Part shown: positions 44,901-54,300 of the stretch, in pieces
Position numbering within the stretch: the stretch's first letter is position 1
Layout of the letters: every line of letters begins with the position of its first letter
Assembly (NCBI GenBank): GCA_014529385.2
Contig: CM043954.1
Span: forward strand, 5,147,306-5,211,305
Length of the DNA: 64,000 nucleotides
From: Adiantum capillus-veneris
Taxonomy: Eukaryota > Streptophyta > Polypodiopsida > Polypodiales > Pteridaceae
Direction of reading: 5' to 3'
Position numbers and translations under genes: made by a program
Notes under the pieces: model-generated
The model's database searches: none
The model's input: the letters and a program-made list of their open reading frames with translations, nothing else
What the model was told of the DNA's origin: nothing

Positions 44901-46271
44901 GGTGAGATCGATCGCCATAAGGCTCGACTTGTTGCAAAGGGTTATGCACAACAAAAAGGCATAGATTATGAAGAGACTTTTGCTCCCACTTGTCGTATGA
45001 CTACTGTGCGTTTTCTATGTGCATTGGCAGCTCATTTTGGTTGGGATGTACATCAATCAGACATTGTTACTGCTTTCTTGAATGGTGACATATTTGAGGA
45101 AGTTTATGTAACGCAGCCTCGCGGTTTTGTCATAAAAGGACAAGAGGACAAAGTGTGCAAATGTAAGAAGGCTTTGTATGGGTTGAAGCAATCTCCTCGT
45201 GCTTGGTATGAGAAAGCTGACACTCATTTGGTTAAACGAGGCTTTCGTAACAGTCCAACAGAAAGCACATTGTATGTAAAGCGTGAGGATGATGTATTTC
45301 TCATTGTGGTTCTTTATGTTGATGATTTGCTGATCACTGGACCAAATGAGAGACATATTGCTGAATTTAAGGCTGATTTGAATGCTACTTTCAAGATGAA
45401 AGATTTGGGGCTGTTGCATCATTACTTGGGTATACAGTTTAAGCAGTGTGACGGTGGTATTGCCTTGTGTCAGAAAAGTTACATAGAGACATTGCTATGT
45501 AAGTTTGGACTTGAGGATTGCAAACCTATTGCCACTCCCATGGAAACAGGTTTGAAGTTGAGTCTACATGATGCTGGCGATCCTGCTGATGTCACTCTTT
45601 ACCAAACTGCTGTTGGCTGCCTCATTTATGTATGCAACACGAGGCCAGATATTCAGTTTGCAGTCTTGCAGGTCAGCAGATTTATGCATAGCCCAGGGTC
45701 TAAGCATTGGCAGGCTGTCAAGAGGATTTTCCGCTACCTTAGTGGCACTTTACATCTTGGCTTGTTTTATCCCAAGGGGGGATCATTGCCGCCAGACTTA
45801 CATGCTTTTTCGGACTCAGATTGGGCTGGTTGTTTTGACACGCGAGTGTCCACAAGTGGTTTTTGTTTCATGCTTGGCAGTTCATGTATATCATGGTTGA
45901 GCAAGAAGCAACCTACTGTGGCCACTTCGAGTTGTGAGGCTGAGTACAGGGCAGTCTTCACAGCTACGATTGAGTGTGTATGGCTCAGACGCCTTATGGC
46001 TGACTTGGGTGTTGGACAGGACACTGCCAACACTATCTACACTGACAGTCAGAGCGCATTGGCAGTTGCGAGGAACCCAGTTTTTCATGCTCGCACAAAG
46101 CACATTGAGGTGCATTACCACTATGTCAGGGAGAGGCTCTCAGCAGGAGAGATCAGCTTGGCTTATGTGCCAACACAGGACAACCTTGCAGATCTTTTCA
46201 CAAAGGCATTGTCTCGTGAGAAGCTTGAAGCTTTCCGCAAAGCTTTGGGCTTACTCCCCTTTGTGGACTGA
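41985..46271 (+). CDS. copia gag-pol polyprotein, intact (1428 codons)
   Basis: Start taken at ATG 41985 (MADNNNTYVFKMF); the frame is open 20 codons further up. Gag: UBN2-like region, then zinc knuckle CHYCKANDHLIKSC (~residue 284). Protease: YFDSGATKHITS (Asp ~369), intact. Pre-integrase: LWHARFGHLN and CEGCILGK. Integrase: HSDVCGP, SDRGGEY (~636), NGVAERKN (~671), DDE complete. RT: KARLVAKGYAQQKGIDYEET, SDIVTAFLNGDIFEEVYV, VLYVDDLLITG (YVDD ~1111-1114). RNase H: FSDSDWAGCFDTRVSTSG, SSCEAEYRAV, YTDSQSALAVARN, RTKHIEVHYH. No stop or frameshift and all catalytic residues are present, so the element may be mobile. Single-frame gag-pol is normal for copia. Confidence 0.95.
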   Translation: MADNNNTYVFKMFAAEDRLDGDNYPMWAYMMQHVLVSKGVWNIVQGIDVRPGSEDVGDIEDVAGLAARIAAVRVVLPTAEQARWDVKDAQAHALIALSVKRTIIPHIRSAKSAKQAWDILAGLYASRNEAKIALLRKELESKIMHEEDDMDTFLASVKDINEQLISAGEVISDSSLVQTVLDALPDSYQTFASTWRLMTQGNPEVVKFDALCTLLLQESLSRKNRTRQRAVEQAFIASQRKGGNSNAATSYGSAASGKNSVPNASAGSTSSGNSGDKGKKKMRCHYCKANDHLIKSCPKLKAKEAKKKEGGSTANAGSTTNAAIVESSVKGDCDADVDAEWAFSAECTYNPAVHDACLSVAADSHVWYFDSGATKHITSHRELFTSLESVPHGNSVTCANNASYPVQGVGKIVLTAANGSSFTLVDALYVPGIKKNLLSVSALARLGLVVKFMDDRCTVHDLTFGDEIVASGLLCRGLYKLTLYDKCGQNFANAVADSRAISDAKLWHARFGHLNFASLLRLQKSDMVASLPPLEAPIKHVCEGCILGKMQRSKFPKDGSVRATCRLQLVHSDVCGPMQTPSLGNYLYFVTFIDDYSRHAWVFPLKAKSEVFMCFKQFLAMAENVSKCTMGTLRSDRGGEYMSHEFNAFLASRGIKHQCTVPYTPQQNGVAERKNRSLTEMARCMVKSQALPHSFWLEAIMCAAYVLNRCPTKALQSITPYEAWHDRKPSIEHMRVFGCLAYALVPQVQRRKLDDKAVKCIFVGYSAESKGYRLYHPQTKRILVSRDVVFVEDSVQPLLSCTRDSNVSSQDIYDTLLPLFSGGNTNVSSNEANVQPMGVSENVLEQPITDADVHDVLDEERAENEQARGMPKWLVHTLRDSKLDAPLSSRTRSGSRHASYASDCYALAVSSLHDVEEPLSFDEAQNSENWIAAMKSEYDALIENDTWTLCDLPPGKKAIGTKWVYKLKRKPDGEIDRHKARLVAKGYAQQKGIDYEETFAPTCRMTTVRFLCALAAHFGWDVHQSDIVTAFLNGDIFEEVYVTQPRGFVIKGQEDKVCKCKKALYGLKQSPRAWYEKADTHLVKRGFRNSPTESTLYVKREDDVFLIVVLYVDDLLITGPNERHIAEFKADLNATFKMKDLGLLHHYLGIQFKQCDGGIALCQKSYIETLLCKFGLEDCKPIATPMETGLKLSLHDAGDPADVTLYQTAVGCLIYVCNTRPDIQFAVLQVSRFMHSPGSKHWQAVKRIFRYLSGTLHLGLFYPKGGSLPPDLHAFSDSDWAGCFDTRVSTSGFCFMLGSSCISWLSKKQPTVATSSCEAEYRAVFTATIECVWLRRLMADLGVGQDTANTIYTDSQSALAVARNPVFHARTKHIEVHYHYVRERLSAGEISLAYVPTQDNLADLFTKALSREKLEAFRKALGLLPFVD

Positions 46272-46333
46272 TCCTGTCCTCAGGGCATGGCACTTCCCTT
46301 TACTCATGTGCCAGCTCTCGTTCACCGCATCAC

Positions 46334-46346
46334 TCCAGGGGGGATT
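46334..46346 (+). other. Polypurine tract of the young copia
   Basis: CCAGGGGGGATT directly before TGTTACC. Confidence 0.85.
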
Positions 46347-46573
46347 TGTTACCATATACATGTGGTAGTGATGTGTGTGAACACACTAGGACCGCCGGGG
46401 CATTTTTTCCCTCTTTAGGAGGTTTTTTCCCCCGTGCATTGTATATACGCCCATCACTCTAGGGCTATCTATCTTTCCATTGCACACTAAGTAACACACT
46501 CTCTATTGTGTGCCTTGAGCTTCCTTCATCTTCTCCAAGCTGTGTGTGTTTCTCTGCAACCCTAATTCCAACA
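46347..46573 (+). repeat. 3' LTR of the young copia (227 bp)
   Basis: One substitution relative to the 5' LTR. Confidence 0.95.
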
Positions 46574-46578
46574 CCACG
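46574..46578. repeat. Target site duplication CCACG, right
   Basis: Identical to 41391-41395. Confidence 0.95.
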
Positions 46579-46657
46579 ATTCCACCTGCACTCATCATAT
46601 GCTCTTTTCCACCCTCTCATAAGTCGTCACACCCTACGGTCCCTTGACTCCATACGC

Positions 46658-46941
46658 GATGGTCCCAGAATCTTTTTTTTTTGAGAGAAGTTGAATTTGA
46701 TTATAAATGAACAGAAAGGAAAGTTACATTGAACCCACATGAAGGGGGAGGGTTCACCCCTTGAGATAGCTCAGGGATTTATAGCATCTCTGTAATAATC
46801 TTTGTAACAAGGCCACTGATGCTATGTATGAATGTGTTCCTGTCACCTCCCTTCAGAAGAGTATAAGATGGCAAAAATGGAGGGCACTTATCCCAAGGTT
46901 CTATCATGCTTCGAGGTATCTCATGATGGTCCCAGAATCTT
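46658..46941 (-). mobile_element. Poly(A) retroposon, 250 bp, with 17 bp target duplications
   Basis: GATGGTCCCAGAATCTT at 46658-46674 recurs at 46925-46941. The insert between them starts with a T run (46675-46682), which is a poly(A) tail on the minus strand. The minus-strand 3' end reads AACTTCTCTC before the A run. No A/B promoter boxes were clear, so a 5'-truncated LINE, a SINE or a retroposed RNA fragment are all possible. Confidence 0.75.
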
Positions 46942-47040
46942 CATACGCTGCCCTGATCCAGCCTCCAGGTGTCCATACGTGCGAAAGTTGGCAGCCCCTC
47001 TTCATATGCTTGCAGCCTTCCATGACCCCACCCTCTTGGC

Positions 47041-47264
47041 CCCACACTACATACGCTCCTCTGAGCCTCTCTCTCCATTGTCATAGGCTCCTGGCCCCAC
47101 CCCACACTACATACGCTCCTCTGAGCCTCTCTCTCCATCGTCATAGGCTCTTGGCCCCACACTACATACGCTCTTCTGAGCCTCTCTCTCCATCGTAATA
47201 GGCTCCTGACCCCACACTACATACACTCCTCTGAGCCTCTCTCTCCATCATCATAGGCGTTGGC
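47041..47264. repeat. Four tandem units of 55-60 bp
   Basis: Each unit reads ACTACATACGCTCCTCTGAG, then CCTCTCTCTCCAT, a CGTCATAGGCTC variant, and CCTGGCCCCAC. The first two units are 60 bp with one or two changes; the later ones are about 55 and 50 bp. Confidence 0.9.
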
Positions 47265-49140
47265 TGGCACCTCACCACACTTTACCTCCAAACTCTCCCT
47301 TTACGTCCTTGCCACGCAGTAGCACCAGATGCGCTGATTGGACCCTCCACACCTGCTCTTCATACGCGCTATCTCGGCACACGGGTGCACTGAGCCCACC
47401 TGGTCATTAGGTCTCCATAGGCTCTCGGATCTTCCTCCCACCTGAGATCACTTCATACGTGGGCAGACAGCAGCGGCATCAAACTCTCATCACCTGGATA
47501 CCCCACGAACTCATCTACATACGATAATAAGCTACAGCTACACTCTTCACTGGCTTAGGCACACACAACATACACGTTGCTCTTCCTTCTCTCTCTTCTC
47601 CAGCGACCTGCGACTTCATATGCAATAACCCACTGATCATACGCAGACTCTTACGAGTTCACAAGGCATAACAAACAGGAAATGCTATCAAGAAAATCAA
47701 AAGCCAGCAGTGACAATGATCATACGGGGTAATTTGTAACTGAGCATTACCAAGTGAACTTGCAAGGCATTTAAGGAATCCAACTTCAAGCCATTTGCAA
47801 CCCTAAACTGCAATTAGTCTAAATCAATCAAGTGGACACGCAAGGCAATAAAGTGCATTCAAATTGCTTGGCAAATTGGCATAGCGGTCATACAAACCTG
47901 AGGACGACAATGACTAACCGAGAAGTGCCTCAAACACTTAAAGTGAGTTGTTATCTCTTGCAATAGTACGAGCATCAAAGATTGATCAAGAATCAGATAA
48001 AGGACTGAGTGGGTGAGTGGTAATATCATCTGGGACAAACATTCAAATTCAAGGCAAATCAAAAGACACTAGCAATAGTGACTGTGGTAGTGACCATAGG
48101 AAATCTAGAAATTTTGAGCATTGCCAGGTTGAACTTACCATTGCAAGTCATCAAAAGACCAAAACTCGAAGCCAATGGCAACTTAAAAAGTGAAAAAAAT
48201 TGAAGGAGTGGTCAACTGGTCAGGTAATACTATTGGAGCCATATTTAGAAAGAAACAACCGGCTCAAGGAAAGGAGCATAGACTTACATTAAAGTCTAAT
48301 CGACCATAAGCATTTGGCACTCTATGATCTAGTCTTCCTGACTCAAAACTGCCTGCAAATTGTAAAACAAGCAACAATGGGGCCACATAAAAGCCTGAAA
48401 ACAAAAATGACAGCAACTTGCACTCACAATTGGGTATTAAATCTTCAAAAATCATGAGAAATGGGCATTGATCTAACCACATGACTAGAAGAGAATTGAC
48501 CCCAACATTTTTGCCACGACATAAAATCGTGTAAATTAGTGGAGAAGGCACATCTCTTGGATAGACTGCATTATTGCAAGTACTACATATCTGAATTTGA
48601 TTGGACGCCATATTTCTTGGTAGAAGTTGGACTTAAATCTGCATTAAATTGCTGAGAAATATATCTAGAAATCCGGATGACCTATGGTCACTTGCGTGGC
48701 AGTTTAATTTAAATTAAATGCCATAAAATTGTGCAATCAATGGGCAGATTGACCCTAGAATTTTAGAATTGGTTACAAAGCACATTGCGATCACCAAAAG
48801 GCAAAATTTGAATCAGTTCAAATTTTGGTAAAGGAAAAGTGCTTTGCTAACTTGAATTTTGCAGATTTAAGAGCACAGTTCAATGCCAATCAGCTAAAAC
48901 CAAGGCATCACAGAGGCCAGGAGTCGTTGCAGTATATTGGTAAGTAACTTGCCAACTAGTGCTACAGCCACAGGTAAATCAGGCCATTACAGCTAACAGT
49001 CAGAGCAGAGATCACAACTAAAGTTTAGCAGTGAACTCTTGAAATTAGTAAAACCAGTGGTCACATGTGGGAGAGGCTAGAAAAAGAATAAAAGTGCTCA
49101 GCCGGTTAGTAAAGGGCCTAAAAGCAAAATGGATCAGTAG
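47265..49140. other. Untranslated interior of the gypsy element
   Basis: C-rich with CATACG motifs up to 47640, then A-rich plain sequence. Loosely repeated GAGCATTACC/GAGCATTGCC phrases occur at about 47745 and 48117. No gene recognised. Confidence 0.5.
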
Positions 49141-50729
49141 ATGCAGCAGCCACAGTCAATGGCAATAAGGGCAAATCAAAGCAACTATAATGCAGCTTCA
49201 CGCTCATTAATAACAGTCAAACCAGCTGGAGTCAGGTTAGAACTGATCGATCATTTCAAAGACTTTCCATGCTATATGGATGATGCAAAATATTGGTATC
49301 TAGAGTCCAAGCAAGATGCTTTGAAAAGTCCAACCAAACAGGTTGTGGAAGTAGAAGAAGGTACCAGCATGGCCAATCTGCAAAATCTAAGAAACATTCA
49401 AATCCTTTCATTACACATATGAGTGCCACAGCACAAGAGCCATAGCTACAAAACACTGCACATGCACCACAAAGTGCACCAACACAAACAATTGCACAAT
49501 CAAGGGAAGTACCTGCTATTGTGATAGAACAACTTCGCAAAGACCTAGCTCAATCAATAGAGCTAGTGGACAAAGCTCAAGAAATGCTCACATCGGGCAT
49601 AAGTAAGATGCCTTCTACAGATAGGGAACACTCTCAGATGGGGGGAGTCCAGTCTCCACCTAAGTCATTGCCATCTGGACAACCCTATCAACTGAAAACA
49701 ACAATGGAGAATTCTAATACTCTCATGAATTCAAATGGGCAACAGAAGCCACATGTAGGATCAAGCAGACAACATAGTCCTAGGACTATGCAGAAGCCAC
49801 AGGTAAAGGGTCACATGTTGGTCGCAAACCTACAATTGAAGCTAATCATAGATACAGAGGCTGAAACGAAAATCTACCAAGGTGATAATGGAAGCTTTTA
49901 CAAGCTTCTTAATGATGCAAAAGTGGAAACAGTTAAAGATTACCAAGCAAAGCCAACGTTAGTGATGGTATTCAAGTACATACATGTCATTCAAATGACA
50001 TACTTGTTCAAAGATTCTATGGGAAACCAATATCAACAATATTATGGAGAGCTACCTTGACCAGTTATGGTACAAATAGAAATGGATCGGCACTGCTACA
50101 AATGTGGTATTGACCATCTAATACCCAATTGTCTTGTCAAGCTACACTTAGAAAAAATGAAGCAGCAATGCCAAGCCAGTATCAATAAATCAGCAACTGA
50201 ATCAACAAAGCAACGGTCTCCGACGAGGTCCCCAGAAAGAAAGCAAATCTTTTCACAAGACACAAGAGATAGACTTATGACCAGGATACTGGAGGTGAAA
50301 GGCATCAATGATGTTTTGATTGAAAATCAAGCTGTCAAAAAAGATCAGCTTAACTAGATGGTCACCAATAGCTTAAAAGATTTAAAGCCTGAGGTCAAAC
50401 AAAGTGACGAGGATGCAGCGAACAGTTCAATGTCCGATGAAGTGGATGAAGAAATTATATGTGCTAAAGATGCAAAGCTAACAAAGGTAGTCAAAGACTT
50501 TCCTTGGATGAAATCACAAATGGCAAATATGGAATCAAAGAATCTACATGACAATGCAACTAGCACAGACAATTCAACGGTCAAAGATGCAGTTAGGAAA
50601 TTGACACAGACAGAGATCAAGTCTCAAAGCCAAGGAAATGACACTTCAATGTGTACAATGAATTGCTTGAATTCAGACGAAGAACTAGCTATAAAGTCAA
50701 TACCTACTATTGTGTTGCAGTCTAGCTAA
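49141..50729 (+). pseudogene. Gag-like remnant of the non-autonomous gypsy element
   Basis: A first frame (49141-49422) reads LIDHFKDFPCYMDDAKYWYL, then the reading shifts. One frame is then kept from 49521 to 50729, interrupted only by TGA 50058-50060 and TAG 50355-50357. It contains a zinc knuckle CYKCGIDHLIPNC (about 50094-50132), similar to CDGCGVNHILPDC in the gag at 964-1002. A stretch LKLIIDTEAETKIYQ just before it recalls a degenerate protease-like D-T-x-A, but no further protease features follow. The C-terminal part is acidic, Ser/Thr-rich. Confidence 0.6.
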
Positions 50730-51528
50730 TTAGGCTATAGCTCAAGCTAGGAGAGTTGAGCGCGTAATTAAATTATTTCGCTCATGCTGGTAGGTCAGCA
50801 TAGTCAAAGTCTATTATTTTGATCATGGTGGAGTGGCGGAGTGGTCCAAGAAAAACACTCACGCACTTGTGCACGTGAGGAGAGTGGAAAAACCTCGCAA
50901 CAAAACCTTGCGAGTGAATTTATTTTTACTTTTGTAGCTACTTTAACTCTGAGAAGCACCCATCAAAAACTCTTCTCTTGCATAGCATAATCTTACCCAT
51001 GCATATTTTTGTGCAAGCATATAGAATGTCCCATAATTGGACAATTGCAATAGGCACTCTTTAATGTTCCACCCATGCACTCACTTTGCAGGTATCAGCA
51101 ACCACAAAACAACTCAAGGCTCAAGGAAAGATAATGGGATGACTATTCAAGGGACAAAAGGCTTACAACTATAACTTCCACATTGTCTATATAAGCCTAA
51201 TAAATTTAGTCCCTAGACACCCATCATTGTAAATTCCCATAATAATATTGTATACCTTTGGGCACTTTTTCGCATGAGGTTTTTCCCCATTGGTAATCCA
51301 GGTTTACAGACCCTAATGTAATGTACATAACCCTTTTATTTTACTTTTTTCAATAAATCAAGCCCATTTGCTTCTATTTGAACGAACATCACTATTTCCA
51401 TATTACACATCCAGCAAGTAAATCCAATAGCTTACCGCTCTTCAATACAATCAACAATATATCAACTCCAATTTCAAAAGTTTTCAAATGCCAGTAACCA
51501 AGGCAGCGCACAGGGACATGCACTGAAA
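50730..51528. other. 3' untranslated part of the gypsy element
   Basis: No gene. Contains a tRNA A-box-like stretch (TGGCGGAGTGGTCCAAG, 50834-50850) and a CAATAAATCAAG polyadenylation-like signal near 51350. Confidence 0.4.
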
Positions 51529-51542
51529 GCGGATGGGGGGAG
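51529..51542 (+). other. Polypurine tract of the non-autonomous gypsy element
   Basis: GCGGATGGGGGGAG directly before the 3' LTR TGTTAACC. Confidence 0.8.
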
Positions 51543-51964
51543 TGTTAACCAGCTAGGTTAACAATGGCCAATAGATCGCTCAAAGATGTTATTTACTATT
51601 ATTAGTAAATAATTATGATGCTAGATGATGTGGATGTGAAGTAAAGATGATGATGAAGTGAAGACAACCAAGAGATGCAAAGAAGATCTGAAATTAACGA
51701 CTATCTATGAAGTTACGGTCACAATGGACGGTCACTTAAGTTCTTATGATTTCCTGTCAAATGACCGCAAGTGCGGATTGTAATTATATTTTGGGCTCAT
51801 CATGAGTTCCATGTTGTAATCATTGTGCTATATTTAGAGCCTAGGTAGAGCAGATATTAGATTAAGTGAGTCTGGCCATTTGGGCACCCGGCCACTTCTA
51901 AAAAACCTAGTGAGTATAAAGGTCAAAACCCACAATGTGAATGGGATTCTTATGCATTTGAGAT

Positions 51965-52094
51965 AAGCTTTGTGAAGAAGGTGATGGCTATGGAGTCCTC
52001 TAGCTCTCTACGTGCGCACGTGGACAATTCGGCTTCATTCCATAGCTAAACTCTAACCTCTTCTCTATCATTTACTCATGTTTGTAATCTTTTG
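51965..52094 (+). repeat. Inverted duplication within the 3' LTR, arm 1
   Basis: 130 bp whose reverse complement appears at 52343-52472 with no difference seen by eye. Confidence 0.85.
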
Positions 52095-52342
52095 ATCCAT
52101 TAATGAAGATTAGTGGATGATTTTGTGATTAATGTCTCTCTTTTATCATGTTTCCCTCTTGTTTAAGCTTGATTCTAAGTGTCTGTAGGCTTATGTAGAG
52201 TGTGTGTGCCTGTGTGTGGTCACTCTATGCTATTCTATGTGCATTGTGTGCTTGATTAGAGAAGGATTAGTGATTGATTAGTGAGTTGTGAGCATGATTA
52301 GAGAAGGATTAGTGATTGATTAGTGAGTTTTGAGCATGATTA

Positions 52343-52472
52343 CAAAAGATTACAAACATGAGTAAATGATAGAGAAGAGGTTAGAGTTTAGCTATGGAAT
52401 GAAGCCGAATTGTCCACGTGCGCACGTAGAGAGCTAGAGGACTCCATAGCCATCACCTTCTTCACAAAGCTT
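52343..52472 (-). repeat. Inverted duplication within the 3' LTR, arm 2
   Basis: Reverse complement of 51965-52094. It is absent from the 5' LTR, where GAGCATGATCAAGCTTGA is continuous; the insertion ends at the AAGCTT site. Confidence 0.85.
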
Positions 52473-52692
52473 GATTGTGAGAGATTAGTCTGAATGGTAG
52501 AGTAATAGTGTGCTTACTCCTCGTAGCATCATCATTCCTTCTCCATAGCTCTCTTTGTGTGTAGGTTTCACCTTCTTATCCTCCATTTGGCACACACAAG
52601 CTTCTTTGTGTGTTTCCATGCCCTAGCGGCATCATACTCTTCGGATTGACATTATGTTGGTGTCTCCACTATGCTAGGCCAACACTCCAACA

Positions 52693-52697
52693 CATGT
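52693..52697. repeat. Probable target site duplication, right (CATGT)
   Basis: Four of five bases match 38234-38238. Confidence 0.45.
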
Positions 52698-54023
52698 AGT
52701 ACAATTTCATAAACCAGATCTTTTTTATTACTGGTCTATGCTAGATGTTAGTTTCTAAGAGTAACTGGAGAAACCTCAGGTAGAAAACAACATTTTCATA
52801 ATAACTACCTGTGAAATTGGACACCCTACCCTCTAAGTGGATAGAATGATAGCCTGAGAGGATAAAGAGAGAGATATAGATTAACAAAAGGGGGATATAG
52901 AGAAAAAAATTAGAAGCAGAGCTTCACTTTGGGGTTATATAAAGGATAAGGTATATTTTGCCAAAAAAATTTCAGGGTTTCGTTTGTAAGTAGACCCATT
53001 TTTCAAAAAGTAGATCCGCCCTCCTTTTGTAGGAGCCTCACATGAGGATTTTGTTTTAAATGATAAATCTAAAACGACCCAACCAAGTATGTACGTAATT
53101 TCCAAAACACGACTATGTCGGACCTTTAAAAATTTATACAGTCTTTCCCTTTTAGCAAAAATTTCCAGACTTTTGTTTGTAATTAGACATGTTTTTCAGA
53201 TTAAACCTTCCCTTCTCTCTGAGGAGCCTCACATGAGGATTTTCTTCCATGCACATACTAATTAGCATACCATTTCCAAAATAGCTTACTTTACAAGTTC
53301 ATAGTTCAAAAAAAGTACAGTAGACTTTTCCTAAATGGTTTAAGACCAATACTTAAAATTAACTTTTGTTTACAAACTCTTAATGTCTATAAAAACTTAA
53401 AAAGAACTTATGCCAAATTCTGGTTGAACATCCTCTCAGTAGACCGAAAGTCTACCCGAGAGCTTGGGGTCGTCATCTGTACGCTTTGTGTTGAGACCGT
53501 TTCGAATGATTCTCGATGTGAGGCTGCCAAAAAAAAGACCATACAAAATGCTATTTCATGAGAAAATGTTTACCATTACGTGACATTCAACCAACAAGTG
53601 TTCGAAAAATCCTTTTTTTATAAAAACCCATCTATTATGCATATTGCTAAGTTCTTCTCAACAATAATCATACCATCTTTCAGATTGTGTTTTATAACAA
53701 ATAAAACCAAACCATGGTATATCAGACGTCTGCTCATGGATTTACGACCATATATGCTACACCATGCTGACTACTTTTGCATAACTTCATTTTTGTTTAC
53801 CAACTAGAGTGTGCTCTATCTTATTGCATGGAGAGTTAAGAGCTAGTTTGGCATGTTTCTTGCCTATCAACCATGTATCTTGAGACATCGTCCATTGTTT
53901 TCATATGAGATATTCATTACATAGTGTTCCAAACTATGCAGATTATATGGTGTCCCGGACCATGCGGACAATGTTTATACCATGTGCATTTTTCTTTTCG
54001 AGTATTTCCCCCATCTTATGCCT
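52698..54023. other. AT-rich spacer with a diverged tandem pair
   Basis: No gene. Two ~190 bp related units (about 52966-53157 and 53158-53290) share TTTCGTTTGTAAGTAGAC-like text and an identical GGAGCCTCACATGAGGATTT phrase (near 53033 and 53223). Confidence 0.55.
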
Positions 54024-54028
54024 TTATA
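54024..54028. repeat. Target site duplication TTATA, left
   Basis: Identical to 59618-59622. Confidence 0.85.
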
Positions 54029-54231
54029 TGAAGGTTCCGCGGGAAGCATGTGCGAGTGCAAGTGCGAGAGCAGAGATTGAGAGACCTGGTTTTGGGTGGA
54101 GTGCACAACAACGTTATGCTATTTACAGATCCTTATTCTGTTGTATGTAAAGAGTAAGTGTATACATGGTTAATTTAGTAGATGGGTTAGTAGTAAGTGG
54201 GATGTCCGGCCAGTTGGCCTGAATCCCAACA
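54029..54231 (-). repeat. 3' LTR of the minus-strand copia (203 bp)
   Basis: Plus-strand reading TGAAGGTTCC to CCCAACA; about 11-12 percent different from 59416-59617. Confidence 0.9.
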
Positions 54232-54243
54232 AACTCCCACTTG
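54232..54243 (-). other. Polypurine tract of the minus-strand copia
   Basis: On the minus strand CAAGTGGGAGTT directly precedes the 3' LTR. Confidence 0.85.
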
Positions 54244-54300
54244 AAGGCCAACGCAGCCCAAGTGATTTGGTATGTACAACCATGAAGCAATCTAGTGGCT

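Larger units (their letters stand above)
41396..46573 (+). mobile_element. Intact young Ty1/copia retrotransposon nested in the gypsy element
   Basis: Two 227 bp LTRs differing at one base, CCACG target duplications, Met-tRNA primer site, one uninterrupted polyprotein frame and a polypurine tract. Every part expected of an autonomous copia is present. The short LTRs suggest an Ale/Retrofit-like lineage (inference). Confidence 0.95.
38239..52692 (+). mobile_element. Non-autonomous gypsy-type LTR element with nested insertions
   Basis: Related LTRs at 38239-39210 and 51543-52692, an Asp-tRNA-like primer site after the first and a purine tract before the second. The only coding remnant is gag-like (49141-50729); no protease, RT, RNase H or integrase of its own is present. 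Removing the nested copia and its TSD leaves about 9.3 kb. This fits a large retrotransposon derivative mobilised by a related autonomous gypsy. LTRs differ at roughly 8-10 percent of bases by eye, so it is old. Confidence 0.75.
51543..52692 (+). repeat. 3' LTR of the non-autonomous gypsy element (1150 bp)
   Basis: TGTTAACCAGC start, CTCCAACA end. It is 178 bp longer than the 5' LTR, mainly because of an inverted duplication (52343-52472) and a direct repeat of GATTAGAGAAGGATTAGTG near 52254-52330. Confidence 0.85.

Noticed and set aside
53430-53460. Small hairpin GTAGAC-CGAAA-GTCTAC as terminator or miRNA precursor
   Set aside because: Stem of only 6 bp, no adjacent gene, too short for a precursor.
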